Positions 39,377-48,799 of a stretch of 64,000 bases of DNA are shown one piece after another. A model generated the notes under the pieces. It was not told the DNA's origin. It ran no database searches and was given only the letters and a program-made list of their open reading frames with translations. This DNA is from VAZQ01 sp045811525. GTDB taxonomy: Bacteria > Pseudomonadota > Alphaproteobacteria > Rhizobiales > Xanthobacteraceae. Each line of letters opens with the position of its first letter. Position 1 is the first letter of the stretch. The stretch covers positions 9,370 to 73,369 of the forward strand of contig JBJMTV010000038.1 of the NCBI GenBank assembly GCA_045811525.1. The letters run 5' to 3'. The position numbers and the translations under genes are program-made.

Positions 39377-41644
39377 TCAGATTTGCAGCCCTTGCTGGGC
39401 CGCGAAGGCCTCCAGCCGCTCGCGAATCGGCAGACTGCCGGCGGGGCTGTCGACCAGGGGTGCCAAGAGCGTGGCCGCTTTGCCTGCATCGAGATCGAGC
39501 AGCATGGCCTTGACGGGTCCTACCGCAGAAGGCGCCAGCGACAACGAGCGGTAGCCGAGCGCAACGAGTGCCAGTGCGCCGATCGGCTTCGAGGCGAGCT
39601 CACCGCAGAGGGTGACGGGCTTGCCATGGGCGTGACCCTTTTCAACGATCAGCCGCAGTGCCCGCAACATCGGCGCTGAAAGCACGTCGAAGCGGTCGGC
39701 CACGCGCGCGTTGCCCCGGTCGGCGGCGTAGAAGAATTGCATCAGGTCGTTGGAGCCGACCGACACGAAGTCAGCCCGCTCGAACAGCTCCTCCAACTGA
39801 TACAAAAGCGAAGGCACCTCGACCATGCTGCCAACGTCGACTTGCTCGGGCAGCCTGTGGCCGTGCCGTCGCAGATGCGTTAGCTCGCGCTCTACCAGCG
39901 CCTTGGCCTCGTCGAACTCCTGGACCGTGGCGATCATCGGAAACATGATCTTGAGGCCGCGCCCGCCGGCGGCGCGCAACAGGGCGCGCACTTGCGCGCG
40001 CAGCAAGCCGGGCCGGTCGAGACCGAGCCTGATCGCCCGCCAGCCCAGCGCCGGGTTTTCCTCCTCGATGCTGCGCATGTAGGGCAACACCTTGTCCCCG
40101 CCGATATCGAGCGTGCGAAAGGTGACGGGCCGGTCACCGGCGGCATCGAGGACTGCTCGATAAAGCGAGAACTGCTCGGCGCTGCGTGGGAACGTCGCGG
40201 CGACCATGAACTGCAGCTCGGTGCGAAACAACCCGATGCCGGCCGCGCCGGTCTCCTCGATGTGCGGGAGATCGACGGATAGACCGGCGTTGATCATCAG
40301 CGCGATCTTCTGGCCGTCGCGGGTGATGCAGGGCTTGTCGCGCAGGGCGAGATATTGCTGCTGTCGGCGAGCGCGCAGGCGCACGCGCTCGATATACGCC
40401 GCCTCCATATCCGGTGAGGGGCGCACGTGCAGGTCGCCCGTCGATCCATCGACGATGATTGCGTCGCCTGGATCCGCGAGACCCGTGGCATTGGCGATCT
40501 CACCGATTGCGGCGATACCGAGCGCCCGCGCCACGATCGCGACGTGCGAATTGGGTCCACCTTCCTCCAACACCAACCCGCGCAAGCGTTTGCGGTCGTA
40601 CTCCAGGAGAGCGGCGGGCCCCATCGAGCGCGCCAGCAACACCGCGTTCTCCGGCAGGCGGTCGCGCGCCGGCGCATAGTCTTGACCCAGCAACTGGTGC
40701 ATCAGCCGATTGGCCAACTCGTCGAGGTCGTGCAAACGCTCGCGCAGGTACGGGTCCGTTGCCCGCAGCATGCGCGCTCGCGTATCGGATTGGACGCGCT
40801 CGACGGCGGCCTCGGCCGTCAATCCGGTCGCCACCGCTTCCTCCAACCGATGCACCCAGCCGCGGTCGTAGGCGAACATGCGATAGGCTTCGAGCACGTC
40901 ACGGTGCTCGCCGCCGTCGACCACCTCGCCCCGCTCGAGCAGGACGTCGAGGTCCGAGCGCATGGTTTCGACTGCCGTCTCCAGGCGCTTGAGCTCCTTG
41001 GGCACGTCATCGGCGATGAAGCTGGTGATCACGACACGAGGCTCGTGCAAGACCACATGGCCAAGCGCGATCCCGTCGTTCAATGCGATACCATTGAGGT
41101 GCAGCGGCCGCCGCGCTGCCGGCTCGAGACCGGGCTTGGCGATAGCCGAGAGCTCGCCGGAGGCGATCATCTCTGCCAGCACCATGGCAGTCGTCTGCAG
41201 TGCCTCCTCTTCCTCCTCGGTGTAGGTGCGCCGGGCCCGGTTTTGGACTACGAGCACGCCCAGTGTGTTGCCGGCGCGCAAAATCGGTACGCCGAGGAAG
41301 GAGAGATAGATCTCTTCCCCCGTCTCGGCCCGATATGAGAAGGCCGGATGATTCTGTGCTTCGGACAGATTGATCGGATTGGCTTCGCTCGCGACCAGCC
41401 CGACCAGGCCCTCATCCGCACGCAGCACCGTCTGGTGCACGGCTTCCCTGTTCAAGCCTTCAGTAGCATAGAGCTCCAGCGTGCCGTCGACGCGCAGCAC
41501 GTAGACGGAGCAGACCTCCGCCACCATGTTGGCGGCGATCAGGACAACGATCTTGTCCAGGCGCTCCTGCGCGCTGACCTGCTCCGCCATCACCTCGCGA
41601 AGCCGGCGCAACAGCACGCGCGGACCGCCGAGCGCACCACGCAT
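39377..41644 (-). CDS. ptsP: PTS-Ntr enzyme I (phosphoenolpyruvate-protein phosphotransferase)
   Basis: A 755-residue enzyme from ATG 41644. An N-terminal GAF domain (residues about 20-165) distinguishes PtsP from sugar-PTS enzyme I. The phospho-His is in GGPNSHVAIVARALGI; the PEP-binding domain has FRTELQFMVA, RTLDIGGDKVLPY, VGSNDLMQFFYAADRGN and the Cys in VTLCGELASKP. It phosphorylates NPr and then EIIA-Ntr, tying nitrogen and potassium status to regulation. Located between lysC and prfA, its conserved place in Hyphomicrobiales. Confidence 0.95.
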   Translation of the reverse strand: MRGALGGPRVLLRRLREVMAEQVSAQERLDKIVVLIAANMVAEVCSVYVLRVDGTLELYATEGLNREAVHQTVLRADEGLVGLVASEANPINLSEAQNHPAFSYRAETGEEIYLSFLGVPILRAGNTLGVLVVQNRARRTYTEEEEEALQTTAMVLAEMIASGELSAIAKPGLEPAARRPLHLNGIALNDGIALGHVVLHEPRVVITSFIADDVPKELKRLETAVETMRSDLDVLLERGEVVDGGEHRDVLEAYRMFAYDRGWVHRLEEAVATGLTAEAAVERVQSDTRARMLRATDPYLRERLHDLDELANRLMHQLLGQDYAPARDRLPENAVLLARSMGPAALLEYDRKRLRGLVLEEGGPNSHVAIVARALGIAAIGEIANATGLADPGDAIIVDGSTGDLHVRPSPDMEAAYIERVRLRARRQQQYLALRDKPCITRDGQKIALMINAGLSVDLPHIEETGAAGIGLFRTELQFMVAATFPRSAEQFSLYRAVLDAAGDRPVTFRTLDIGGDKVLPYMRSIEEENPALGWRAIRLGLDRPGLLRAQVRALLRAAGGRGLKIMFPMIATVQEFDEAKALVERELTHLRRHGHRLPEQVDVGSMVEVPSLLYQLEELFERADFVSVGSNDLMQFFYAADRGNARVADRFDVLSAPMLRALRLIVEKGHAHGKPVTLCGELASKPIGALALVALGYRSLSLAPSAVGPVKAMLLDLDAGKAATLLAPLVDSPAGSLPIRERLEAFAAQQGLQI

Positions 41645-41861
41645 GGTGATTCCTCGGAGGGCGGGCGCCCGCAACCGGCGCCACGCAACAAGCTTTAAAT
41701 CCGGCCGCGGGCACCAGGCCTGCAGGCGCGGTTCGTCCCTGGGCTATAGCGAATGCCCCATGCAAACGGCAAGCCAGAGCAGTGCAGTAGTGTCGCAAAA
41801 GATTATTGCAGCTGCACAAACGTCCCGCAGCACCGAGTCCAGGAAATGGGGACCCCTGCGA

Positions 41862-43115
41862 TCAGGCTTTGTCCAGGTCGTAGAGGCTGTGCAAGGTACG
41901 CACGGCAAGCTCGGTATAGTTTGCGTCGATCAGTAATGAGAACTTTATCTCGGACGTGGTGATTGCGCGAATATTGATGCCTTTTTCGGCCAGTGCCTTG
42001 AACGCCTTGGCGGCGACGCCGGCATGACTGCGCATGCCAATGCCGATGACTGACACTTTGGTGACATCGGTCGCGCCGTCGATGCGATCGTACCCGACTT
42101 GAGATTTTGCCTTGATCAGCACGTCGGTCGCACGCTGGTAGTCGCTTGCCGGCACAGTAAACGTCAGATCCGTGGTGGCCCCGTCCCCGGATACGTTCTG
42201 CACGATCATATCGACATTGATGCTGGCATCGGCGAGTGGACCGAAGATCGCGGCCGCAATTCCCGGCTTGTCCTGGACCCGGCGAATGGAAATCTGTGCC
42301 TCATCTTTGGAGAACGCTATGCCGGTCACCACCTGCTGTTCCACGATTTCCTCCTCGCCACAAATGAGAGTCCCCGGTGGCGTGCCGTGCGCGTCGATAT
42401 GCTCTGGCTTGTCGAAACTGGATCGAACGAAGATCCGCACATTGTGCACCATGCCGAGCTCAACCGACCGGACCTGCATGACCTTGGCCCCAAGCGAGGC
42501 AAGCTCGAGCATTTCCTCGTAGGCGACCTTCGGAAGGCGGCGCGCGCGCGGCACCACCCGCGGGTCGCTGGTGTAGACGCCATCGACATCGGTATAGATA
42601 TCGCAGCGTTCGGCTCCGATTGCTGCCGCGAGCGCCACCGCGGAGGTGTCGGAGCCGCCGCGTCCGAGCGTGGTGATCCGGTTCGTCTCCGGATGCACGC
42701 CTTGAAACCCGGCGAGCACGGCTACTTCGTGATGCTCCTTGAACCGGCGTATCAATTCGGCGCCATTCACGTCGCTGATGCGCGCCGAAGCATGCGCGTC
42801 GGACGTTGCAATCGGCAATTGCCAGCCCTGCCAAGAGCGCGCGTTGATTCCCATGCCCTCGAGCGCGATCGCCAGCAACCCGGCCGTCACCTGCTCGCCC
42901 GAGGACACGACGGCATCGTACTCACGCGCATCATGCAGCGCAGCTGCCTCTCGGCACCACCCCACCAACTGATTGGTCACGCCCGCCATCGCCGAAACCA
43001 CCACTGCCACGTCGTGACCAGCATCCACCTCGCGCTTGACGTGGTGCGCGACATTGCGAATGCGCTCGATGTCCGCGACCGAGGTACCGCCGAACTTCAT
43101 GACGAGGCGCGACAT
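41862..43115 (-). CDS. lysC: Aspartate kinase
   Basis: A 417-residue enzyme phosphorylating aspartate at the entry to Lys/Met/Thr synthesis. Start ATG 43115 gives MSRLVMKFGGTSVADIERI. Kinase core TTLGRGGSDTSAVALAAA and DVDGVYTSDPRVVPRA; two C-terminal ACT domains (VTGIAFSKDEAQISIRR; SVIGIGMRSHAGVAAKAFKAL) for feedback by lysine or threonine. Length is normal. Divergent from ubiG. Confidence 0.95.
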   Translation of the reverse strand: MSRLVMKFGGTSVADIERIRNVAHHVKREVDAGHDVAVVVSAMAGVTNQLVGWCREAAALHDAREYDAVVSSGEQVTAGLLAIALEGMGINARSWQGWQLPIATSDAHASARISDVNGAELIRRFKEHHEVAVLAGFQGVHPETNRITTLGRGGSDTSAVALAAAIGAERCDIYTDVDGVYTSDPRVVPRARRLPKVAYEEMLELASLGAKVMQVRSVELGMVHNVRIFVRSSFDKPEHIDAHGTPPGTLICGEEEIVEQQVVTGIAFSKDEAQISIRRVQDKPGIAAAIFGPLADASINVDMIVQNVSGDGATTDLTFTVPASDYQRATDVLIKAKSQVGYDRIDGATDVTKVSVIGIGMRSHAGVAAKAFKALAEKGINIRAITTSEIKFSLLIDANYTELAVRTLHSLYDLDKA

Positions 43116-43230
43116 GCCGTAGGCCCGGACTGTTCTGGCAGGATTGCGCAGGCTTGCGGCGCCTGAGGTAAGCACGCCTGCGAAAAGACGCGTATACATA
43201 CCGGCGGGTTGGCAGCGCCGCAACGCTGCC

Positions 43231-44025
43231 ATGAGGACAAGCTCGATGGCCAGCTTCTCGCATCAGACGCCTGGTTCCACGGTCGACCCCGAGGAGGTTG
43301 CTCGGCTCTCGGCTTTGGCCGGGGAATGGTGGGACCCGCGCGGCAATATGGCGGTGCTGCATAAATTCAATCCGGTCCGCTTGGCCTTCATCAAGGACAG
43401 CGTTTGCCGCCGGTTCGGGCGTGACAGCAAGGCGCTCGACGCGCTGGCCGGCCTGCGCGTGCTCGATATTGGCTGCGGGGGTGGCCTCCTGAGCGAGCCG
43501 CTCGCTCGCCTGGGCGCCATAATGGTCGGCGCCGATCCCTCGAGCACCAATGTCGAAGCTGCGAATCTCCATGCGCTGCGCTCCCGCGTGACGGTGGACT
43601 ACCGCACCACCACGGCCGAGGATCTGGCCGATGCCGGCGAGCGTTTCGATGTCGTGCTGGCCATGGAGGTGGTGGAGCATGTCGCCGACGTGTCCCTGTT
43701 CGTCAAGCGCTGCGCCGAGATGGTGAACCCCGGTGGTCTCATGCTTGCTGCCACCATCAACCGAACGCTCAAGAGCTTCGCCCTCGCCATCGTCGGCGCC
43801 GAATACGTGCTCAGATGGCTTCCGCGCGGCACCCACCAATGGGACAAGCTGGTCACGCCGAACGAGCTCACGGCGTCGCTGGAACGCCACGGGCTCTCGG
43901 TGATCGATGAAACAGGCGTGATCTACAATCTTCTCGCCGACCGCTGGCAACTATCGAGCGACATGGACGTGAACTACATGGTGGTCGCAGAAAAAGCCGG
44001 TGCGTCGGCCTTGCCAGGTGCGTAG
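43231..44025 (+). CDS. ubiG: Ubiquinone biosynthesis O-methyltransferase
   Basis: A 264-residue SAM enzyme for both O-methylations of ubiquinone. Motifs: FSALAGEWWDP-like block (RLSALAGEWWDPRGNM), LDIGCGGGLLSEPLARLGA, LAMEVVEHVADV, and FVTPNEL-type segment LVTPNELTASL. Start ATG 43231 (or 43246, MASFSH) is preferred over the upstream frame. Divergent from lysC, the usual arrangement in these bacteria. Confidence 0.95.
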   Translation: MRTSSMASFSHQTPGSTVDPEEVARLSALAGEWWDPRGNMAVLHKFNPVRLAFIKDSVCRRFGRDSKALDALAGLRVLDIGCGGGLLSEPLARLGAIMVGADPSSTNVEAANLHALRSRVTVDYRTTTAEDLADAGERFDVVLAMEVVEHVADVSLFVKRCAEMVNPGGLMLAATINRTLKSFALAIVGAEYVLRWLPRGTHQWDKLVTPNELTASLERHGLSVIDETGVIYNLLADRWQLSSDMDVNYMVVAEKAGASALPGA

Positions 44026-44080
44026 CCCCGACGGGGGAAAGTGCAAGCGGGTTTCAAGGGTCCTGGCTCTTTCTTGCGGG

Positions 44081-44118
44081 ATCCTCGCTATCACCTAAAC
44101 GGGGAATCCTCGCTATCA
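44081..44118. repeat. 13-bp direct repeat at a gene end
   Basis: ATCCTCGCTATCA occurs at 44081-44093 and 44106-44118. The second copy includes the stop codon of the reverse-strand dehydrogenase gene. Probably a local duplication. Confidence 0.6.
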
Positions 44119-45024
44119 GCCACGCAAGCGGCGCGTCCGCAACTCGTGCCAATATTTCCACGCGCAGGAATGATCCTGCTCGGCCCCGATCGCATCCCGC
44201 GCATCACGCCAAAGCTCGCTGATCATGCGTGCGACTGGTGCCTCGACGCCGATCTGTTGCGCCAGCTCGGCGGCAATCCCGAGGTCCTTCGCGAGCAATC
44301 CGACAGCAAATCCGCTGGCGTAATGACCGCTCAGCACCTGCTGCTTGATCAGGCTTTCGGTGTTGAAGCTTTTGCCGGTTGATGCGTTGAGCACGTCCGT
44401 CATCACGACGGGATCGAGGCCAAACTCGCGTCCGATGGTCAATGCCTCGGCTCCCGCCGCGGACGAGGCTGCAGCCAGAAAATTGTTGAGCGCTTTCATG
44501 GCATGGCCGCAACCAATGCTGCCGACGTCGAAGAGCTTCTGACCCAAGGCGGCAAGCACCGGTCTGACCACGGCAATTGCCGCCGCCTCGCCGCCGATCA
44601 TGATTGCCAGAGTTCCGGCTTTCGCGCCGGCGACCCCGCCCGAGACTGGAGCATCGACGAGCGCAATTGTGCGCGCTGCGAGCTCGCGCCCAAGCGCACG
44701 GGTGCCGACCGGGTCGGCCGAGCTCATGTCCACAACAATTGAGCCTCGGCGCAAGCCGGCGACGAGCGCGCCTGCCTGCGCCTCGAGCAGCACTTCGCGC
44801 ACCTCGCGCCCGCTCGGCAGCATGGTGATGACAATGTCGGTGCGGGATGCGAGCTCAGCCAGGCTGTCGGTCGCCTCGGCGCTGTGCTCGCGAGCGAAGT
44901 GCTGCGCCCGTTGCGGCGCGACGTCATAGGCGATCACCCGGTACTCGGCGCGGACGAGATTGGCCGCCATTGGCGCGCCCATCTTGCCAATCCCGATAAA
45001 GCCGATGCACGTTGCGTCGCTCAT
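44116..45024 (-). CDS. NAD(P)-dependent oxidoreductase, 3-hydroxyisobutyrate dehydrogenase family
   Basis: A 302-residue beta-hydroxyacid dehydrogenase. Rossmann motif CIGFIGIGKMGAPMAANLVRA at the start (GFIGIGKMG), substrate motif VDAPVSGGVAGAKAGTLAIM, and catalytic Lys in GHAMKALNNFLAAAS. Candidates include 3-hydroxyisobutyrate or tartronate semialdehyde dehydrogenase; no valine or glyoxylate genes adjoin, so the substrate stays open. Confidence 0.88.
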   Translation of the reverse strand: MSDATCIGFIGIGKMGAPMAANLVRAEYRVIAYDVAPQRAQHFAREHSAEATDSLAELASRTDIVITMLPSGREVREVLLEAQAGALVAGLRRGSIVVDMSSADPVGTRALGRELAARTIALVDAPVSGGVAGAKAGTLAIMIGGEAAAIAVVRPVLAALGQKLFDVGSIGCGHAMKALNNFLAAASSAAGAEALTIGREFGLDPVVMTDVLNASTGKSFNTESLIKQQVLSGHYASGFAVGLLAKDLGIAAELAQQIGVEAPVARMISELWRDARDAIGAEQDHSCAWKYWHELRTRRLRG

Positions 45025-45157
45025 GATGACCTCCGCTCAGGCGTAGATCATCGCGCGTCTGCACAAAGGCCGGAAGGCCGCCATGTTGCATTAACCCTTG
45101 CGCCGCGTTCCGACATGACAGATTGAAGCTTGCGATTGTTTGCGGGCGCGAAAGCGG

Positions 45158-46051
45158 ATGAGCGACGCTGGCTGGTTATGGGCCGTATTCACGGTGGTAG
45201 CGGCGGCTGCCCAGACCGTGCGGAACGCGGCGCAACGTGAGCTCACCGCAAAGCTCGGGACCGTGGGCGCGACGCATGTGCGCTTCCTTTTTGGCGTTCC
45301 ATTCGCGCTCGTGTTTTTGCTTCTGGTTTTGGCGGCATCAGGGCACGCTTTGCCATCACTGCCGCTGCGGTTCTGGCCCTGGGTTCTCGACGGCGCGCTG
45401 GCGCAGATCGGCGCGACGGCATTGATGCTGGCGGCGATGAACGATCGCTCTTTTGTGGTGATCTACGCCTATATCAAAGCCGAGCCCATTTATGTCGCGC
45501 TGTTCGGCCTCGCGTTTCTCGGCGACATCGTGACCTCGACGATGGCGGCAGCAATCCTGATTGCGACCACCGGAGTCGTGATCATGGCTTTCAAACCCGG
45601 CACGGCGGTCGACTTGCACGGGACCCTGCTCGGGCTCGCGGCCGGCGCCATGTTCGGCCTCTCAGCCATCGGCTATCGCGGTGCGATCCTGAGCCTCGCG
45701 CCGACGGACTTCATCATGGCGGCCACTTTCACCTTGGTCGTTGGATTGCTGCTGCAGTCAGCGCTGCTCTCGTTCTACTTGCGGGTGCGCGCTCCGGGCG
45801 TGCTGACACGAATCCTGCGCGCATGGCGACCTTCGTTGCTCGCCGGCTTCATGGGCGCGCTCGCGTCACAATTCTGGTTTCTGGCCTTTGCTCTCGCGAG
45901 TGCCGCCAGCGTGCGCACGCTCGCCCTGATCGAAGTGCTGTTCGCGCAGGCAATCTCGCGCTTTATCTTCGGTCAACCGACCAGAGCGCGCGAGGCATTC
46001 GGCATATTGTTGATCGTGACAGGCGTCGTGCTATTGCTCTGGCCGCTTTAA
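45158..46051 (+). CDS. EamA/DMT-family permease
   Basis: A 297-residue membrane protein from ATG 45158, about ten helices in two repeats (WAVFTVVAAAAQTVRNAAQ; LLGLAAGAMFGLSAIGYRGAI; ASVRTLALIEVLFAQAISRF). The final IEVLF-Q block resembles the family end. Distinct from the DMT protein at 22824. Its TAA overlaps the reverse-strand TAA of the DUF1178 gene within TTAA. Confidence 0.85.
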   Translation: MSDAGWLWAVFTVVAAAAQTVRNAAQRELTAKLGTVGATHVRFLFGVPFALVFLLLVLAASGHALPSLPLRFWPWVLDGALAQIGATALMLAAMNDRSFVVIYAYIKAEPIYVALFGLAFLGDIVTSTMAAAILIATTGVVIMAFKPGTAVDLHGTLLGLAAGAMFGLSAIGYRGAILSLAPTDFIMAATFTLVVGLLLQSALLSFYLRVRAPGVLTRILRAWRPSLLAGFMGALASQFWFLAFALASAASVRTLALIEVLFAQAISRFIFGQPTRAREAFGILLIVTGVVLLLWPL

Positions 46052-46536
46052 TTCCATTCGTCCGGCAGCACCGGTATGGGGTGGAACTCAATTCCCTCCT
46101 CATGCAGCTCTTTGGCCTGTTCGGGCGTGGCCTCGCCATAGATCGAACGATGCTCAACCTCGCCATAATGCATCTTGCGCGCCACCTCGGGAAATTTGCG
46201 TCCGACATGGTCGGCGCTCTTGATCAGATGCTCGCGCAATTCCTTGAGCTTGCCACGCAGCTCGCGTTCTTGCGGCGACATCATGGCCACGGGCCCCGGC
46301 GTTTCCGGCTGTGTCGCCGAAGCTTCTGGCGCAGGCGTGGTGGGAGGCGGCGGCTCCGCGCCCTGCCGAACGCCACCACTCACGCGTGGCGCCATGATTG
46401 TCTTTTCCACCTTTGTGGAATTGCATACCGGGCAGCCGACCAGCCGGCGTTTTGCCTGCTTGTCGAACGCGGCCGAGCTTTGGAACCAGCTCTCGAAAAC
46501 GTGCCCCTTGTCGCACGCGAGGGCGTAGCGAATCAT
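46048..46536 (-). CDS. DUF1178 family protein
   Basis: A 162-residue alpha/betaproteobacterial protein. N-terminal zinc-ribbon-like part: MIRYALACDKGHVFESWFQS, then GCPVCNSTKVEKTIMAPRV. The C-terminal part (RELRGKLKELREHLIKSADHVG, FPEVARKMHYGEVEHRSIYG, LHEEGIEFHPIPVLPDEWN) is the conserved DUF1178 signature. Function unknown. Its ATG overlaps the nitrilase stop (ATGA), in the order grxC-nitrilase-DUF1178 conserved in Hyphomicrobiales. Confidence 0.93.
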   Translation of the reverse strand: MIRYALACDKGHVFESWFQSSAAFDKQAKRRLVGCPVCNSTKVEKTIMAPRVSGGVRQGAEPPPPTTPAPEASATQPETPGPVAMMSPQERELRGKLKELREHLIKSADHVGRKFPEVARKMHYGEVEHRSIYGEATPEQAKELHEEGIEFHPIPVLPDEWN

Positions 46537-47417
46537 GCTTGGCTCCGCACCGCGTGCAGGTGCATGGGCTGCACTCTCGGCTCCAGCAATTCGAATCGCC
46601 TCCCGTGCTGAAGCGAAGGAATCTTGGCACGGGCGGCAACGGCTTCGGCAGGGTCGATCCGCGCCAGCACCACGCCGGGCTCGGTGCCGCCCTCGGCGAG
46701 AACGCGGCCCCAGGGATCGATGACCAATGAATGGCCGTAGGTCTCGCGACCGTGCTCGTGCTTGCCCCCTTGCGCCGCGGCCATGACGAAGGCGCCATTC
46801 TCGATGGCCCGCGCACGGTTGAGCACGTGCCAGTGTGCCTCACCGGTTTGGCGGGTGAATGCTGAAGGGATTGCAAGGAAGGAGCTGCCGGCCTCCGCGA
46901 GAGCGCGGTAAAGCGCGGGAAAGCGCAGATCGTAGCAGACCGTTAGGCCGACCCGTCCCCACGGGAGATCGCAGGTGACGGCGATGTCGCCAGGTCGGTA
47001 GTTGCGTGATTCGCGATAGCTCTCACCCCCGGCGAGATCGACGTCAAACATGTGAATCTTGTCGTATCGCGCGATGATCTCCCCACTGCGGTCGATTAGG
47101 AACGAACGGTTTGCTGCCTTCTCCGGTCCGACCTTGATCGCGAGCGAGCCGACATGCAGGTAGATCTCGAGCCGGCGCGCGAGCTCGCGAAATGCTGTCA
47201 GAGTGCTATCGCTCTCCTCAGGAGCGATTGCGGCAAACAAACGCTCGCGCTTGGTCTCGAGGATATTGGTCATCTCAGGGGTCTGCACGTATTCGGCACC
47301 AGCCCCTTTCGCTTCTTCGATGAGCCGGGCCGCCACGTCGAGGTTTGCCGCTGGGGACACGCCCGAGCGCATCTGCACCAGTGCCACCGTGAAGGTCGCG
47401 GCGGGAACGGTGCTCAT
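46533..47417 (-). CDS. Carbon-nitrogen hydrolase (Nit-type)
   Basis: A 294-residue amidase of the nitrilase superfamily with the Glu-Lys-Cys triad: Glu in VQTPEMTNI, Lys in RYDKIHMFDVDL, Cys in VGLTVCYDLRFPALYRAL. The Nit1/Nit2-like pattern suggests a deaminated glutathione or omega-amide amidase; the neighbouring glutaredoxin fits a glutathione-linked repair role. It overlaps grxC upstream and the DUF1178 gene downstream, each by ATGA. Confidence 0.9.
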   Translation of the reverse strand: MSTVPAATFTVALVQMRSGVSPAANLDVAARLIEEAKGAGAEYVQTPEMTNILETKRERLFAAIAPEESDSTLTAFRELARRLEIYLHVGSLAIKVGPEKAANRSFLIDRSGEIIARYDKIHMFDVDLAGGESYRESRNYRPGDIAVTCDLPWGRVGLTVCYDLRFPALYRALAEAGSSFLAIPSAFTRQTGEAHWHVLNRARAIENGAFVMAAAQGGKHEHGRETYGHSLVIDPWGRVLAEGGTEPGVVLARIDPAEAVAARAKIPSLQHGRRFELLEPRVQPMHLHAVRSQA

Positions 47418-47710
47418 GCCCGACGGCCTTGCTCGCCCTGCGAGCCGGAACCCTCTGCGCTCAGCAATGAGTCGAGGCGCCCAGCCTGGTCGAGCGCGGA
47501 AAGATCATCGTAGCCTCCAACATGGGTGCTGCCGATGAAGATCTGCGGGACCGTCATTCTCCCATGTGCGCGCGCAACCATGCTGTTGCGTGCCTTGGGG
47601 TCGCCGCTGACGTCGATCTCGCTGAATTGCACGCCTTTGTGCGCCAGGAGCCGCTTGGCAGCATGGCAGTATGGGCAATAGGGCGTGGTGTAGATTTCAA
47701 CTGGCGGCAT
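47414..47710 (-). CDS. grxC: Glutaredoxin 3
   Basis: A 98-residue thiol oxidoreductase from ATG 47710. Active site TTPYCPYCHAAKRLL (CPYC), TVPQIFIGSTHVGGYDDLSAL with cis-Pro and GG. It has a short extra tail (SAEGSGSQGEQGRRA). Reduces disulfides with glutathione. First gene of grxC-nitrilase-DUF1178. Its 5' leader holds a copy of the palindromic repeat. Confidence 0.95.
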   Translation of the reverse strand: MPPVEIYTTPYCPYCHAAKRLLAHKGVQFSEIDVSGDPKARNSMVARAHGRMTVPQIFIGSTHVGGYDDLSALDQAGRLDSLLSAEGSGSQGEQGRRA

Positions 47711-47734
47711 CGCTGATGGCAACTCTCTGGGTCC

Positions 47735-47784
47735 GGATTCCGAAGTTCGCATCGTTCTACGGCACCGTAGTTTGCGAGCTTCGG
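47735..47784 (-). repeat. Palindromic repeat element, copy 2
   Basis: Arms CCGAAGTTCGCA (47740-47751) and TGCGAGCTTCGG (47773-47784) match at 11 of 12 positions; an inner stem CTACG/CGTAG lies at 47757-47770. On the reverse strand it closely matches the element at 33731-33784 over about 50 bases. It lies 25 bases before the grxC ATG, in its leader. Confidence 0.7.
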
Positions 47785-47832
47785 AAATCGAAGGACACTA
47801 TAGTAAACTATGGATCCAGTGTGGCTTGGTTA

Positions 47833-47876
47833 AGAAGTCCGCGCAGGAACTTGCGGCAAGAATAATGCGGACTTCT
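47833..47876. terminator. 10-bp inverted repeat after comF
   Basis: AGAAGTCCGC (47833-47842) and GCGGACTTCT (47867-47876) are perfect complements with a 24-base loop. It lies 28 bases beyond the comF stop on its strand. No clear T-run follows, so it may be a factor-dependent terminator or a protein site. Confidence 0.4.
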
Positions 47877-47903
47877 GAACGATCCCACTCGGGAGATACG
47901 GGC

Positions 47904-48701
47904 TTATATGGGAGGCCGTGCCGGCCCCACAACCCGGGCAAAGGTGAGCACGTCGACCCCCGCGGCGCCGGCGCGCAGCAGGGTTCGCGCACATGCGTCG
48001 ACAGTGGCTCCCGACGTGAGCACGTCGTCCACCAGCAGGAGCCGTCGACCGGCGACCTCGAGCCGGCCGGCCGTCGGCACCCGGAACGCACCCTGCACAT
48101 TGTGCGCCCGCTCGGTGCGGGCGAGACCGACTTGCTGGGGTGTCGCTTTGACGCGCTTGAGCGCCGAATGCGCCACGGGCTTGCCGCTCAGCCTGCCGAT
48201 GTTTTCGGCCAGGAGCACCGATTGATTGAAGCGTCTCGTCCACTGCCGGGTCCAGTGCAATGGCACCGGGACCAAGGCCTCCGCATCCCTGAGCAATGAG
48301 CGGCCGGCATTCGCCATCCAGCCCGCCATCATGGGCGCGAGGTCCAGCCGGTCCCCATATTTGAGCGCATGGACCAGAGCGCGTGCGACCCCGTCATCGA
48401 AGCGCACCGCCGAGCGCGCTCGGCCGTAAGCCGGTGGGTCGGCGATCGCCTCGATCGAGAGAAGCCCCGGCCCGGCGTCGAAGGCGAACGGGATACCCAG
48501 GCGCTCGCAGTACGGTGGTGCGATGAAGGACACCTTGTGCCAGCAGGCCGCACATAGGCCGGAGCCGCAGACCGGCTCGCGGCAGGTTGCGCACAGCTGC
48601 GGCAATGCCACGTCCAGAGCGAGCCCGACGGTCCTGCCAAGGGCCGAGGCGAAACGGGCAAAGCGGCCAGGCAGTGCGACACATGCGGCGTCCTCGGGCA
48701 T
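47904..48701 (-). CDS. comF: ComF-family phosphoribosyltransferase-like protein
   Basis: A 265-residue protein. N-terminal zinc-type cysteines (LCATCREPVCGSGLCAACW) and a C-terminal PRTase domain with LLLVDDVLTSGATVDAC. ComF homologues act in DNA uptake in competent bacteria, but most proteobacterial members (GntX-like) lack a proven role. No other competence genes are close. Divergent from a methyltransferase gene. Confidence 0.9.
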   Translation of the reverse strand: MPEDAACVALPGRFARFASALGRTVGLALDVALPQLCATCREPVCGSGLCAACWHKVSFIAPPYCERLGIPFAFDAGPGLLSIEAIADPPAYGRARSAVRFDDGVARALVHALKYGDRLDLAPMMAGWMANAGRSLLRDAEALVPVPLHWTRQWTRRFNQSVLLAENIGRLSGKPVAHSALKRVKATPQQVGLARTERAHNVQGAFRVPTAGRLEVAGRRLLLVDDVLTSGATVDACARTLLRAGAAGVDVLTFARVVGPARPPI

Positions 48702-48799
48702 AGTTCAGAGGCTACCGCATCCGCCGTTGCACAGGAAACCGGTCTCTTGGAACCGTAACTGGTACGTTCTGCCGCTCGCGCTAAGAAGGTGAGCCGCTC

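Noticed and set aside
42099..43166. 355-codon forward frame inside lysC
   Set aside because: Antisense shadow of aspartate kinase.
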